The position numbers were made by a program, and so were the translations under genes. A stretch of 64,000 bases of DNA from Candidatus Edwardsbacteria bacterium (GTDB lineage: Bacteria; Edwardsbacteria; AC1; EtOH8): positions 25,781 to 89,780 of the forward strand of contig JAHJLF010000075.1 in NCBI GenBank assembly GCA_018821925.1, given 5' to 3'. Positions 40,124-49,604 of the stretch are shown piece by piece. Within the stretch, counting starts at the first letter, position 1. Each line of letters opens with the position of its first letter. Below the pieces are notes generated by a model that had not been told where the DNA came from, did not search any database, and worked only from the letters and a program-made list of their open reading frames with translations.

Positions 40124-42640
40124 CTATTCCTGTTTTATCTCTTCTATGATATAGGTCTCCACTATGTCGCCCACTTTGATGTCGTTGAACTGGTCCAGCC
40201 CCAGGCCGCACTCGAAGCCGGTCTGCACCTCGCGGACATCGTCCTTGAAGCGCTTGAGCGAGGCGAATTTCCCGTTGTACACCTCCACGTTGTCCCTTAT
40301 AAGACGGACCTTGTGGGAGCGGGCGATGGTCCCGGACAGTACCTGGCAGCCGGCGATAGTGCCCACCCCGGATATCTTGTAGGTCTCCCGCACCTCCACC
40401 CGGCCCTGCACCGCTTCCTTGAACACCGGGGCCAGCATCCCCTTCTGGGCCTTCTGCAGGTCCTCCAGGGCATCATAGATGATGTTATACATGCGGATCT
40501 CCACCCCCTCGTTCTCAGCCAGCTCCCGGGCCCGCTCCTCGGGCCTGACATGGAAGCCAATGATGATGGCATTGGAGGCCTGGGCCAGCCGGACGTCGGA
40601 CTCGTTGATGGCGCCCACCCCCTTGTGGATGACCACCAGCTTGACCTTGTCGTTGGACATCTTGAACAACGAATCGCCGATGGCCTCGATGGAGCCGGCC
40701 ATGTCGCCCTTGATCACCAGCTTCAGCTCCTGAATCTCGCCCTCCTGGATCTGGTCGTAGATACCCTCCAGGGTGACCTTCTTGGCGGGACGGAACTCAT
40801 GCTCCCGCTTCAGCTGCTGACGGCGGTTGGCCATCTCCTTGGCATCCGATTCAATCTGGTAGACCTGGAAGGAATCGCCGGCCATGGGGGCCCCCTCAAA
40901 GCCCTGCACCAGCACCGCGCTGGATGGTCCGGCTTTAAGGATCTGCTTGCCGTGCTCGTCATACATGGCCCTCACCCGGCCGCTGTACAGACCGGCCACG
41001 AAGGGCTGGCCCTTCTCCAGGGTGCCCTGCTGAACCAGAACCGTGGCCAGAATGCCCTTGCCCTTGTCCAGCCGGGACTCTATCACCGTTCCCTTGGCCG
41101 GGCAGTCGGGGTTGGCCTGCAGCTCCAGCAGGTCGGCCTGCAGCAGCACCATCTCCAGTAGTTTCTCCACGTTGAGTCCGGTTTTGGCCGAAACCTCCAC
41201 GGCGATGGTCTTGCCCCCCCAGTCCTCCACCAATAAACCGACCTTGGAAAGCTCCTGCTTGACCTGGTTGGAATCGGCCTTGGGCAGGTCCATTTTGTTG
41301 ATGGCCACGATAATGGGCACCTTGGCGGCCTGGGCATGATCAATGGCCTCCCTGGTCTGGGGCATCAGCCCCTCGGTGGCGGCCACCACCAAAATGACGA
41401 TATCGGTCACCTGGGCGCCCCTGGCCCGCATGGCGGTAAAGGCCTCGTGACCCGGGGTGTCCAGAAAAGTTATCGAGCCATTGCTTATTTTCACCTCATA
41501 GGCGCCGATATGCTGAGTGATGCTGCCGTGCTCCCCGCCGGCCACATCGGTCTTGCGGATGGTGTCCAGCAGGGTGGTCTTGCCGTGATCCACGTGGCCC
41601 ATCACCGTTACCACCGGAGGCCGCGGCTTCAGGTTTTCCGGGGAAAGTTTTTCATCATCCTTCTCCTCCGGCTGGTTGAATTCATCCTGTTCTTCCAGCA
41701 CATAATCGAATTCATCGGCGATGGTGGCCAGGGTGTCCAGGTCCAGCCGCTGGTTGATGGTGACCATCAAGCCCAGCCCCAATGCCTTGGCAATCACCTC
41801 TCCCGGCTTTGCCCCTATGGCCTGGGCCAGATCGGCCACTGAAGAATATTCCGGTAGTTTAACAACCTTTTCGTCAACCGCCTCTCCCGGCGCATCCCCC
41901 CGGTCCTTGTCTTTATAAGACCTGCGGGCTTTGCCTCTTTCGATGGCGGCCATGGTCTGCCTGACTGTTGCGGCAATGGCCACGTGATCAACCGGCAGCT
42001 TTTTATCTTTCTGTTTTTTCCGCTTGCGTTTTCTTTTTCGTTTTCCCAGCGCATACTCTTCCGCCGGCGGCTTGGGATAGGGGGTGGTCATTTCCTTGGG
42101 ATAATCTATGGGGGTGGGCACGATCTTGGTGATCACCGGTTTGTGCACCACCGGCCTGGGCGGCACCGGTCTTCTCATTATCGGCTTAGCGCCCGAAACC
42201 GCCGCAACCCTTGATACAATGATCGGGGGGGCCTCCTCCACCGCCACCTTGGCCTCGGCTTTGACCGTGGCTTCTTTTTTCTCCTGGATCTTCTTCTTCT
42301 GCTGTTGCTGCTGCTTGACCGCTTCCTTCTCCTCTTCGAACTTCAGCTTGACAGACTCCAGCATATCCTTGGTGACCAGGCTCATCCGGCTCTTGATGTT
42401 GAAATTGAGCTCGTTGAGCATGGACAGCAGTGCATCGGCCGATATCTTCAGATCCTTGGCCGCCTCAAAAACCTTCACCTCCTTGGCCGGTTTGGCGGTC
42501 TCGGCTTTCTTTTTGGCAACGGGTTTCTTCTTGACCACTTCCGCCTTTTTGACCACTTCTATCTTCTTGACTGCTTCTTTCACCACGGCTGCCTTGGCTG
42601 TCTTCTTGGTGGTCTTGGTAGTTTTCTTAGTCTCTGCCAT
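40124..42640 (-). CDS. infB: Translation initiation factor IF-2
   Basis: 838 residues. A Lys/Ala-rich charged N-terminus, the IF2_N helix region (about 58-75: [19 protein letters not shown]), then the GTPase: G1 [17 protein letters not shown]3 DTPGHEAF, G4 NKMDLP. Domains II to IV follow, with the typical [20 protein letters not shown]. Brings initiator tRNA to the 30S subunit. Third gene of rimP-nusA-infB, 8 bases after nusA. Confidence 0.97.
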   Translation of the reverse strand: MAETKKTTKTTKKTAKAAVVKEAVKKIEVVKKAEVVKKKPVAKKKAETAKPAKEVKVFEAAKDLKISADALLSMLNELNFNIKSRMSLVTKDMLESVKLKFEEEKEAVKQQQQQKKKIQEKKEATVKAEAKVAVEEAPPIIVSRVAAVSGAKPIMRRPVPPRPVVHKPVITKIVPTPIDYPKEMTTPYPKPPAEEYALGKRKRKRKRKKQKDKKLPVDHVAIAATVRQTMAAIERGKARRSYKDKDRGDAPGEAVDEKVVKLPEYSSVADLAQAIGAKPGEVIAKALGLGLMVTINQRLDLDTLATIADEFDYVLEEQDEFNQPEEKDDEKLSPENLKPRPPVVTVMGHVDHGKTTLLDTIRKTDVAGGEHGSITQHIGAYEVKISNGSITFLDTPGHEAFTAMRARGAQVTDIVILVVAATEGLMPQTREAIDHAQAAKVPIIVAINKMDLPKADSNQVKQELSKVGLLVEDWGGKTIAVEVSAKTGLNVEKLLEMVLLQADLLELQANPDCPAKGTVIESRLDKGKGILATVLVQQGTLEKGQPFVAGLYSGRVRAMYDEHGKQILKAGPSSAVLVQGFEGAPMAGDSFQVYQIESDAKEMANRRQQLKREHEFRPAKKVTLEGIYDQIQEGEIQELKLVIKGDMAGSIEAIGDSLFKMSNDKVKLVVIHKGVGAINESDVRLAQASNAIIIGFHVRPEERARELAENEGVEIRMYNIIYDALEDLQKAQKGMLAPVFKEAVQGRVEVRETYKISGVGTIAGCQVLSGTIARSHKVRLIRDNVEVYNGKFASLKRFKDDVREVQTGFECGLGLDQFNDIKVGDIVETYIIEEIKQE

Positions 42641-42648
42641 AATATCTC

Positions 42649-44121
42649 CTATTCCTGCCGTTCCGTTGGTTCTCCGGCCTGGTGCTGTTCATCATCATTG
42701 TCGGATTCTTCTTTTCCGTCGCTGCCGGATTCTTCGGCTGGATTCTTCTCGGCTTTGGCCGGTTCTTCCTCGCCGGTAGGCTCGGCCGGGGTTGGGTCTT
42801 CCTCACTCGCTGGCTGGTCCGGGGCCGGCTGATCGGCGGGCTCAGCCGGGGCGTTCTTCTCGTCAAAATGCATCAGCTGGGCGTCCTTAGCCTCCTTGGC
42901 GGCGGACAGCACCTTCTCGGCTGTCTTGGCGCCTATGCCATCGATACTGGTCAGGCCATCCTCGCCAGATTCTATCACCTTCTCCACCGTATCCAGCCCG
43001 GCCTCCTTGAGTTTGGCCTTGATCTTGTCGGAGATGATCAGTTCTTCCATCGGAAGCTGCACCTGGGCCAGAGCCTCGAACCTCTCCTGATACTGGCTAT
43101 CGGTCATCACGTCTATCCGCCAGCCGGTCAACTTGGCCGCCAGACGGACATTCTGCCCTCTCTTGCCGATGGCCAGCGAATACTGGTCGTCGGGGCAGAT
43201 CACTATCACCCGCCTCTCCTCAGGCTCGGGGAAGGCCTCCAGCCCCTTGGCCGGAGAAAGGGCCCGGGCTACGAACAACGCCGGATCCGAAGACCAGGAC
43301 ACAATATCTATCTTCTCGCCCGACAGTTCCCTGACCACCGTCTGAACCCTGGCGCCCTTGAGCCCCACAAAAGCCCCCACCGCGTCCACCTTGGCTTCGT
43401 TGGAGTGCACCGCCACTTTGGTCCGGTCGCCCGCCTCGCGGGCAACGGCCTTTATCTCCACCAGGCCCTCTTTGGTCTCCGGCACCTCCTGCATGAACAG
43501 CCGTTTGACAAAATCGGGATGGCTGCGCGACAATATCACCTGCGGCCCTTTGATGGTCTTGGCCACGTCCAGGACCACCGCCCTGACGGTGCGCCCCTGC
43601 TGGTAGCGCTCGGAACGGATCTGCTCGGAATACGGCAGAACGGCCTCGGTGCGATCCAGGCTGACCAGGATGTCGTCCCGGCTGATCTGCTGGACCGTCC
43701 CGGTAACGATGTCCCCCACCTTGCCGGAGAAATCCTTGAACACCTGTTCCCGCTCGGCCTCCCGCACCTTCTGGAAAAGTATCTGTTTGGTGGCCTGGAT
43801 GGCCATCCGTCCGAACTCTTCGAACGGCAGGATCACCTCCACCTCATCGCCCGGCTGGGGGTCGTCGATATATTCGGCGGCATCCTCGGCGGAGATCTCC
43901 AGGGCCGGATCGAGGATCTCTTCTGCCACCACCTTCTTGGCAAAAATACCGATCTCCCCGGTATCGTCCTCCAGCTCCACGAAGATGTTCTCCGAGGTGC
44001 CGAACCGCTTTTTGCAGGCCTGCAGTAGGCCCATCTTAAGGGTCTCGATAACGAATTCCTTGCTCAGGTTCTTGCGCCTGGCGATCTCGCCCAGGGCTTC
44101 GATTACGTCTAGGTTGGACAC
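42649..44121 (-). CDS. nusA: Transcription elongation/termination factor NusA with acidic tail
   Basis: 490 residues. N-terminal RNA polymerase-binding domain (EALGEIARRKNLSKEFVIETL), S1 domain (GDIVTGTVQQISRDDILVSLD), KH domains (GAFVGLKGARVQTVVREL, IAIGKRGQNVRLAAKLTGW), then a helix-hairpin-helix region (IDGIGAKTAEKVLSAAKEA). The last 65 residues are an acidic Pro/Glu/Asp low-complexity tail (EEDPTPAEPTGEEEPAKAE), longer than usual. Standard neighbour of rimP and infB. Confidence 0.96.
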   Translation of the reverse strand: MSNLDVIEALGEIARRKNLSKEFVIETLKMGLLQACKKRFGTSENIFVELEDDTGEIGIFAKKVVAEEILDPALEISAEDAAEYIDDPQPGDEVEVILPFEEFGRMAIQATKQILFQKVREAEREQVFKDFSGKVGDIVTGTVQQISRDDILVSLDRTEAVLPYSEQIRSERYQQGRTVRAVVLDVAKTIKGPQVILSRSHPDFVKRLFMQEVPETKEGLVEIKAVAREAGDRTKVAVHSNEAKVDAVGAFVGLKGARVQTVVRELSGEKIDIVSWSSDPALFVARALSPAKGLEAFPEPEERRVIVICPDDQYSLAIGKRGQNVRLAAKLTGWRIDVMTDSQYQERFEALAQVQLPMEELIISDKIKAKLKEAGLDTVEKVIESGEDGLTSIDGIGAKTAEKVLSAAKEAKDAQLMHFDEKNAPAEPADQPAPDQPASEEDPTPAEPTGEEEPAKAEKNPAEESGSDGKEESDNDDEQHQAGEPTERQE

Positions 44122-44194
44122 GTTCTTTTGCTCCTTAGTATGTATGTGATCCTGGTGTTATTTTTTCTTATTTATGGTTTCTGTGTCTAATTCA

Positions 44195-44248
44195 TAACTC
44201 AACCCCATCCCCTTCTCTTGCAAGAGAAGGGGAATATGAGGGGATGAG
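44195..44248. repeat. Palindromic repeat between rimP and nusA
   Basis: Core CCCCTTCTCTTG/CAAGAGAAGGGG (44209-44232) with outer arms AACTCAACCCCAT and GAGGGGATGAGTT. It occupies nearly the whole spacer of a normally tight operon. Confidence 0.65.
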
Positions 44249-44731
44249 TTAGGTCTTTTTAAATTCCACTTCCAACCGGGCTTTTTTTATCTGGGCCAGC
44301 GGCAGCCAGACCGCTTCCTGGTCCTGCAAGCTGATCTTGACCATTCCGTTCTGGATCTCGCCGATGCGCCCGATGAATGTATTCTGGCCGTTCAGGGGCT
44401 GGCTAATGACTACCTTGGCCGGCTTGCCGGCATAGCGAATGAAATCTTCCGCCCTCTTCAACGGCCGGTCCAAACCGGGGGAGGATACCTCCAAACGATA
44501 GGGGTGGGTAATAGGGTCGTTGACATCCAGCTCGGCCGAGATCCGGCGCGACAGGCCGCTGCAATCCTCCATGGCGACGCCCTGGCCGGGCCGGTCTATG
44601 AACACTCTTAGAAAATCACCGCCGACCTTGAATTCCACGTCCACCAGCTCCAGCCCCATCTCATCAGCCAGAGGTTGGGCAATCTCTTTTATTTTGGCGA
44701 TGACCTCTTCGGCTGATATTTTATCGTTCAC
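44249..44731 (-). CDS. rimP: Ribosome maturation factor RimP
   Basis: 160 residues. The family motifs are clear: IAQPLADEMGLELVDVEF near residue 15, FLRVFIDRPGQGVAMEDCSGLSRRI, and LEVSSPGLDRPLKRAEDF. A C-terminal Sm-like domain (residues about 90-160: KVVISQPLNGQNTFIGRIGEI) completes it. Assists 30S subunit assembly. First gene of rimP-nusA-infB on the minus strand. Confidence 0.95.
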   Translation of the reverse strand: MNDKISAEEVIAKIKEIAQPLADEMGLELVDVEFKVGGDFLRVFIDRPGQGVAMEDCSGLSRRISAELDVNDPITHPYRLEVSSPGLDRPLKRAEDFIRYAGKPAKVVISQPLNGQNTFIGRIGEIQNGMVKISLQDQEAVWLPLAQIKKARLEVEFKKT

Positions 44732-44753
44732 TTATAACCTGCCTTTTGACTTT

Positions 44754-44778
44754 ACCACAAAGACACTAAGACACAAAG
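44754..44778. repeat. CACAAAG-type dispersed repeat
   Basis: ACCACAAAGACACTAAGACACAAAG, just upstream of rimP. A second copy of this low-complexity family is at 57331-57359. Confidence 0.5.
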
Positions 44779-44850
44779 AAAAACCTGGTTAGAAATATTA
44801 GACCCTCTGTATCTCTGCGGTTGATGTTCTGGTTGGTTTTTCGGATAGCA

Positions 44851-44878
44851 AAAGAGAGCGGGCTTTGTACCCGCTCTC
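44851..44878. terminator. Rho-independent terminator
   Basis: GAGAGCGGG/CCCGCTCTC with loop CTTTGTA; on the minus strand it is followed by TTTTG. It closes the minus-strand unit coming from 45722. Confidence 0.65.
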
Positions 44879-44907
44879 CTAAAAATCAAGTCTGAGGATA
44901 TTATAGC

Positions 44908-44997
44908 TTAAAAGGAGATATAATGCAAGGATTTTTTTACCGCTGCTTCAGCGATCAACCCGCTTGGCCCGGCTCCGATGATGACTTTCTTGTTTGA
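44908..44997 (-). pseudogene. Rossmann-fold N-terminal fragment of an FAD/NAD oxidoreductase
   Basis: The minus-strand frame reads SNKKVIIGAGPSGLIAEAAV then KKSLHYISF and stop. VIIGAGPSGL is the GxGxxG dinucleotide motif that opens flavin oxidoreductases. There is no start codon and no further domain, so this is a gene relic. On the plus strand the same DNA offers a 24-codon frame (ATG 44923) behind AAAGGAGAT, probably fortuitous. The remaining part of the 44732-45011 gap holds the CACAAAG repeat and a terminator. Confidence 0.5.
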
Positions 44998-45011
44998 GAT
45001 AAATAAGAGTT

Positions 45012-45722
45012 CTACTTAAACAACTCTAATTTAGTTGTATCCTTATTCCAACAATAATTTCTAATGCCGGAAAATTTCTGTTTATCCGAATTATAAAAAA
45101 TTTCTGTTATCCATGAACAGTTATACTCTATTACACCATTCGGCCAATAACGGGCAGTTCTTGCTTGCACGGGCTTTTGCACCCCAACCTCGGGATTATT
45201 GTAATTTATGTAATGTGTCTCTAATTGGAATATACGGCACATATTGTCAGCATTGTAAAATAAGGACGAATCTATTTGAATGTCAGGAATTGTGGTACAT
45301 GCTTGCATTGCATATTTTAAATCAAGCACAATAACAGGTTTACCATTTATTTTGAAAGCCTTAATATTAGTCAGATACATATCAAACTCACCGCAATCCT
45401 CTGGAATAAGTCCCGATTTCCAGATGGCAAAATAATTATTTTTATTAGTAATATCATAGACATAGATTCTATGGAAAATCTGTTGATAATTTTTCTTATC
45501 AGTAATTGAAACATCTACAACTGCTATCTTTCTATTAATCTGCGGAAATATATATTCTGCGGACGATAACCTTTTGAACTCTAAAGGAAACTCTTTCTTA
45601 AATATTTTAAAACAATCCTCACTTATCTCTTTCGTATTGACTAATGAAAATACATCAAGTATTCGGTTGCATGCAATAAATAGGGTTGCTGATAGTATTG
45701 GAATTAACAAATATTTTTTCAT
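45012..45722 (-). CDS. Uncharacterised lipoprotein
   Basis: 236 residues. The signal sequence MKKYLLIPILSATLFIAC ends in a lipobox (LFIAC) with Cys18, so the protein is probably lipid-anchored. It contains several later cysteines (ACTTIP, DCGEFD, YNCSW, NYCW) that could form disulfides. No family recognised. Strongly AT-rich next to the GC-rich radC, 10 bases downstream of it on the same strand. Composition suggests a different origin. Confidence 0.65.
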   Translation of the reverse strand: MKKYLLIPILSATLFIACNRILDVFSLVNTKEISEDCFKIFKKEFPLEFKRLSSAEYIFPQINRKIAVVDVSITDKKNYQQIFHRIYVYDITNKNNYFAIWKSGLIPEDCGEFDMYLTNIKAFKINGKPVIVLDLKYAMQACTTIPDIQIDSSLFYNADNMCRIFQLETHYINYNNPEVGVQKPVQARTARYWPNGVIEYNCSWITEIFYNSDKQKFSGIRNYCWNKDTTKLELFK

Positions 45723-45732
45723 TTTATATCCT

Positions 45733-46413
45733 TTATATTAAATTCTTTTCGGCAAAACTGAAATGCCCCAGCCTGCCCACTATCAGATGGTCCAGCACCC
45801 GGATATCCATGGTCTTGGCCACGCTGATGATGGAATCGGTCAAGGCCTTGTCCTCCGGCGAAGGCTGGCAGTGGCCGCTGGGATGGTTATGCACCAGGAT
45901 CAGTCCGGCCGCATGGCAGTCCAAAGCTTCCTTGATGATCCGGCGAGGATAGACTGCCGCCTTGTCCACCGTCCCCTGGTTTATTATGTTGTGCTTCAGT
46001 ACCTCGTTCTTGGTGTTGAGGTAGATGCACAAAAAAACTTCATTCGGCAAGCCGGCCAGTTTGGCCTTGGCAAAATTAAGCACCGTCTGGGGAGACGAAA
46101 GCACATCTCTTGATGCCATCTCGTTGGTCATGTAATATTCGATAATCGCTTTGTTCAATTTTATCAGAATGCCGGAGCCCTGGCTTAACCTTTTTACCTT
46201 ATCCAGTTCCTCCGGAGAGGCATCCAGCACCCCGGAGAGTCCGCCGAATCTTGTGATCAGTTCCTTGGCCAGGGGTTTGACATCGCGCCGGGGCAAGGCA
46301 TAGGTCAATAACAGCTCCAGCAGTTCGTAGTCGTGCAGGCCGTCTCCGCCGGCTTTACGGAATTTTTCCTTCAACCTCTGGCGGTGGCCAGCCTTTAATT
46401 CTTTATTATCCAT
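45733..46413 (-). CDS. radC: RadC/UPF0758 family JAB-domain protein
   Basis: 226 residues. An N-terminal helix-hairpin-helix segment (about 20-75: HDYELLELLLTYALPRRDVKPLAKELITRFGGL) and a C-terminal JAB/MPN metal domain with the motif HNHPSGHCQPSPED at about 172-185 are both intact. Historic name: DNA repair protein RadC; its true enzymatic role is unsettled. Ribosome site GGGGAG precedes the ATG. Divergent from the response-regulator gene. Confidence 0.92.
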   Translation of the reverse strand: MDNKELKAGHRQRLKEKFRKAGGDGLHDYELLELLLTYALPRRDVKPLAKELITRFGGLSGVLDASPEELDKVKRLSQGSGILIKLNKAIIEYYMTNEMASRDVLSSPQTVLNFAKAKLAGLPNEVFLCIYLNTKNEVLKHNIINQGTVDKAAVYPRRIIKEALDCHAAGLILVHNHPSGHCQPSPEDKALTDSIISVAKTMDIRVLDHLIVGRLGHFSFAEKNLI

Positions 46414-46479
46414 TTCTCCCCTGTTCCGTTTTCATGACAAGATTAATATTGGAGATGCCCTCCGATAAGGCAAACCGGC

Positions 46480-46508
46480 TTGCATATTTATCACATTTGT
46501 TATACAAT
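46480..46508 (+). promoter_or_regulatory. Promoter of the response regulator
   Basis: TTGCAT (46480-46485), 17-base spacer, TACAAT (46503-46508), followed by a 30-base leader with the strong ribosome site GAGGAGG. Confidence 0.55.
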
Positions 46509-46538
46509 TTACTCAAGCAGTCTTTTAAGAGGAGGTTT

Positions 46539-47177
46539 ATGGAAACTTATACCATACTGGTGGTCGAGGATGAAGCCAATATGGCCCGGCTTCTGGAATT
46601 TCAACTGCGGAAGGTTGGCTACCAGGTGATCCAGGCCCGCGACGGCCAGGACGGCTTGCAGGTCGCCAAAGAGAAACAGGTGAACCTGATCCTGACAGAC
46701 ATCATGATGCCGATGATGGACGGCTACGAACTGTGCCGGGCCGTCAAGAAGAGCCCCGATCTGAAGCACCTCCCGGTGCTGATGCTTTCGGCCAAGATAG
46801 ACCGGGCCAGCATCATCCACGGTTATGCGGTGGGCGCCGCCCGTTATCTGACCAAGCCCCTCAAAAGGGAGGAGCTTTACAAGGGCATTGACCTGCGGCT
46901 AAAATACGCCACCAAGGCCCGATCCATGTTGGCCCGCAAGGCCAAGGAGTGGTCCGGAAAATTATCGGTGGTCAATATATTCAAACTGCTGGAACTGTTC
47001 TCTATCGGAGGCTGGACCGGCCGCATCGAAATAACTAATGTCGAGGGCCAGCACGGCTGCCTGCATATAAATCAGGGGGCCATAGAGCACTGCAGCCTGG
47101 AGGGACAGATCAACCTGTTCAATATATTCGTGGTGCTGTCCTGGGAACAGGGCTCCTTTGAGGCCACCCGGTACTGA
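46539..47177 (+). CDS. Response regulator with C-terminal DUF4388/PATAN-like domain
   Basis: 212 residues from the ATG at 46539, picked for AGGAGG 5 bases upstream; the promoter lies inside the longer open frame. Residues 1-120 are a receiver domain: ILVVEDEANMARLL with the acidic pair, LTDIMMPMMDGYE with the phosphorylated Asp, VLMLSAKID and YLTKPLKREEL. Residues about 137-210 (WSGKLSVVNIFKLLELFSIGGWTGRIEI) match DUF4388. No histidine kinase gene is adjacent. Probably a signalling output through protein contacts and not DNA binding. Confidence 0.85.
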   Translation: METYTILVVEDEANMARLLEFQLRKVGYQVIQARDGQDGLQVAKEKQVNLILTDIMMPMMDGYELCRAVKKSPDLKHLPVLMLSAKIDRASIIHGYAVGAARYLTKPLKREELYKGIDLRLKYATKARSMLARKAKEWSGKLSVVNIFKLLELFSIGGWTGRIEITNVEGQHGCLHINQGAIEHCSLEGQINLFNIFVVLSWEQGSFEATRY

Positions 47178-47215
47178 TCCTTTAACAGGAGCGCTGATGC
47201 CCGCCCTTTATGAAG

Positions 47216-47938
47216 CTACTTAGACAAAGCCTTTTGCCTTAAAGCCTCCGGGAATTTCTCAATGGCGTATCTCAGGGCCGTTCTGGGCATTTTCTTTTTG
47301 TTCTTGATCACGTAATCAAAAATTTCTTTTTGATGCCTATCGCCAGCCACCTTCAGCATCCAGCCGTATCCCTTCTGCACCAGGTCCTCTTTGTCCAATA
47401 GAAGAATATCCGCCGTCTTGAAGGCATCCTTAAGGAAAACGCCCCGGCGCAGGCCGTAGATCAGGGCCACGGCCGAGGCCCGCCGCATCCACCATTTAGG
47501 CGACTTGGTCCAAGCCCGGACATTATTGATAAACTCGGGATGATTGAACAAAAAATAACCCAAAGCATGAGTACAGAGATCGTCCACCCCGCCCCAGTCC
47601 GGGGCGTATTTTTTTAGCCATTTTTCGAACCTGGCGAAATCGCCGGGCTGATATCTCTTTCTTAATCGGTAAGCCCAGTCAAAGGCAATGGTCCGCTCCT
47701 CGCTGAGGCCGGATTCCAGCAGTTGATCGCACAGTTTGAAAATATCGTTCTTGGGGCGGTCCTTGATGGCGGCGTAATATTTCTGGGAGATCTTTCGGAC
47801 CAGCGGGGTCCTGACCCCGTATAGTTTGATCCCCTCTTTGAAAAAGACCTGGATGGCGCAGCGGTATTTTTCATCGCTGCTGATCGCCAGATCACGCCTG
47901 ATGGATTTTAAATATTTATCCCTTTTCACGGTTTCCAT
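47216..47938 (-). CDS. AlkD-like DNA alkylation repair protein
   Basis: 240 residues of HEAT-like helical repeats: FKEGIKLYGVRTPLVRKISQKYY, ERTIAFDWAYRLRKRY, WGGVDDLCTHALGYFLFNHPEF, WMRRASAVALIYGLRRG, DLVQKGYGWMLKVAGDRH. These match AlkD-type DNA glycosylases that remove alkylated bases. Its start overlaps the end of an alkyltransferase-like gene by 13 bases, so both act on alkylated DNA and are made together. Confidence 0.9.
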   Translation of the reverse strand: METVKRDKYLKSIRRDLAISSDEKYRCAIQVFFKEGIKLYGVRTPLVRKISQKYYAAIKDRPKNDIFKLCDQLLESGLSEERTIAFDWAYRLRKRYQPGDFARFEKWLKKYAPDWGGVDDLCTHALGYFLFNHPEFINNVRAWTKSPKWWMRRASAVALIYGLRRGVFLKDAFKTADILLLDKEDLVQKGYGWMLKVAGDRHQKEIFDYVIKNKKKMPRTALRYAIEKFPEALRQKALSK

Positions 47939-48228
47939 TGGTATTTTTCCAGGTCTATCGTTCCGGCCAGGCTGAATTCCACCCCTTCGCTCTCCAGCAT
48001 GGCCCGCTGTTCCTCGTAGCCATGGCCGGGCTTCAGGGATATCTGCCCCTTGCCGTTTATCACCCGGTGCCAGGGGAGTTTCTCCTTGCCGGAACTGGAG
48101 TGCAGTATCCAGATCACCGCCCGGGCCCCGCGGGGGTTGCCGGCCAGGGCCGCTATCTGCCCATAGGTGGCCACCTTGCCGGGCGGGATACGTTTGATGA
48201 TGGAGATTATTTGGGAGGAGAAGGTCAT
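47926..48228 (-). CDS. Alkyltransferase-like protein (ATL)
   Basis: 100 residues, only the DNA-binding domain of O6-alkylguanine transferases: IIKRIPPGKVATYGQIAALAGNPRGARAVI and LPWHRVINGKGQISL. The acceptor Cys of the PCHRV motif is replaced by Trp (PWHRV), so it cannot take an alkyl group. ATL proteins flip and mark O6-alkylguanine for nucleotide excision repair. Overlaps the AlkD-like gene by 13 bases. Confidence 0.92.
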   Translation of the reverse strand: MTFSSQIISIIKRIPPGKVATYGQIAALAGNPRGARAVIWILHSSSGKEKLPWHRVINGKGQISLKPGHGYEEQRAMLESEGVEFSLAGTIDLEKYQWKP

Positions 48229-48239
48229 ATAACCATCAA

Positions 48240-48692
48240 TTATTCAGCATTAACTTTGGTTAACAAATCTATAACTTCATTTTTTACCCATTCATAGCTT
48301 CCAAAAACATAACCTGGGTAATTTTTTATGACTTCCACTTTACCATCATTATATTCCACTTGAATACACCACTCTGTTATCTGAACACGTGCAACTTCTA
48401 CACCTTTGTCAAACTGTTTTTGTGCCTCTTGATTTTGACTGAAATCAGAAACCGAATGTGTACGAAAATGATACGTTTTTATTTTCTGTCCATTCAAGTA
48501 AACAGGAAAACTCCATTTAATAACTAAAGATCCCTCTCCCTCGGGTTCATATTCAATTGCCCCTACTTCATATTTACCGACCATAAAATGGTCTTTTCTT
48601 GTATATTTTCTCTCCACTGTGGTTGCACAGCCAATAATAGTTATAATTATTACAAGCCATACGGTTGTTAGTTTCGCCCTTCTATCTTTCAT
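48240..48692 (-). CDS. Uncharacterised small lipoprotein
   Basis: 150 residues. N-terminal charged stretch, hydrophobic span (VWLVIIITIIG) and a lipobox-like IIGC at Cys22 suggest a lipid-anchored exported protein. The body is mixed alpha/beta (YEVGAIEYEPEGEGSLVIKW, TEWCIQVEYNDGKVEVIKNY). No family recognised. AT-rich in contrast with the ATL gene 11 bases downstream. Confidence 0.6.
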   Translation of the reverse strand: MKDRRAKLTTVWLVIIITIIGCATTVERKYTRKDHFMVGKYEVGAIEYEPEGEGSLVIKWSFPVYLNGQKIKTYHFRTHSVSDFSQNQEAQKQFDKGVEVARVQITEWCIQVEYNDGKVEVIKNYPGYVFGSYEWVKNEVIDLLTKVNAE

Positions 48693-48741
48693 TTAAAACT
48701 CCATGATTTTATGAAACATACTTCGTTAAAACCAATTAGTT

Positions 48742-48780
48742 AAAGCGGCGACCGGATTTTATTTATCCAATCGCCGCTTT
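48742..48780 (-). terminator. Rho-independent terminator of the slipin gene
   Basis: Perfect 10-bp stem AAAGCGGCGA/TCGCCGCTTT with a 19-base loop, 9 bases beyond the slipin stop. Confidence 0.7.
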
Positions 48781-48789
48781 TCTGGTTGT

Positions 48790-49542
48790 TTATGATTTCT
48801 TGTCGTCCTGGTGCATGAAGTACTTGAGGAAGTCTATCGGCAACGGGAAGATGATGGTAGAGTTCTTCTCGGTGGCGATCTCGGTCAGGGTCTGCAGGTA
48901 GCGCAACTGGATGGTGACCGGCTGTACCGCCATCACGTCGGCTGCGTCCTTCAACTTGGTCGAGGCCTGGAATTCGCCGTCGGCGTGGATCACCTTGGCC
49001 CGGCGCTCGCGCTCGGCCTCGGCCTGCTTGGCCATGGCCCGCCGCATGGTTTCAGGCAGATCCACATCCTTGACCTCCACCGCCTGGACCTTAATGCCCC
49101 AGGGATCCGTCCGCTCATCAAGTATCTTCTGCAGCATCTGGTTGATCTTCTCCCGGTTGGAGAGCAGGTCGTCCAGTTCGTGCTCGCCCAGGATGGAGCG
49201 CAGGGTGGTCTGGCCCATTTGGCTGGTGGCGTACATGAAATCCTCCACCGCAATGATGGCCTTGTCGGGCTGGAACACCTGGAAGTACATCACGGCGTTC
49301 ACCTTTACCGAAACGTTGTCCTTGGTGATCACCTCCTGGGCCGGCACGTCTAAGGCGATGGTGCGCAGGGTTACCTTGACCATCTTTTCGAACATCGGGA
49401 TCAGGATGATCAGTCCGGGGCCGCGGGTGCCTGCGTAGCGGCCCAAGCGGAATATCACTCCCCGTTCGTATTCCCGCAGGATCTTGAAGGTATTGACCAG
49501 AATGAACAGCACGAAGATAATTAGAACAATGTAACCTGTCAT
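48790..49542 (-). CDS. Slipin / SPFH-domain membrane protein
   Basis: 250 residues. One N-terminal span ([17 protein letters not shown]) then an SPFH/band 7 domain: [42 protein letters not shown], and the conserved [21 protein letters not shown] and [20 protein letters not shown]. Bacterial slipins form membrane microdomain scaffolds and are normally next to NfeD, whose gene is here on the same strand but separated by a four-helix-bundle gene. Ribosome site AAAGGAG before the ATG. Confidence 0.93.
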   Translation of the reverse strand: MTGYIVLIIFVLFILVNTFKILREYERGVIFRLGRYAGTRGPGLIILIPMFEKMVKVTLRTIALDVPAQEVITKDNVSVKVNAVMYFQVFQPDKAIIAVEDFMYATSQMGQTTLRSILGEHELDDLLSNREKINQMLQKILDERTDPWGIKVQAVEVKDVDLPETMRRAMAKQAEAERERRAKVIHADGEFQASTKLKDAADVMAVQPVTIQLRYLQTLTEIATEKNSTIIFPLPIDFLKYFMHQDDKKS

Positions 49543-49573
49543 GGTTTTTCTCCTTTGTTAAATGTTTATTATT

Positions 49574-49604
49574 TAAGCGTTTAGCGTAAAGCGCTTAGCG
49601 TTAA
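49574..49604. repeat. GCG/TTAA imperfect inverted repeat at the end of the four-helix-bundle gene
   Basis: TTAAGCGTTTAGCG...GCGCTTAGCGTTAA, overlapping the stop codon at 49601. A related string of GCTATACGC units lies on the other side of the same gene. Confidence 0.5.

Noticed and set aside
42682..44028. Long open frame antisense to nusA (448 codons)
   Set aside because: It mirrors the GC-rich codons of nusA, has no ribosome site and no recognisable domain; nusA itself is certain.
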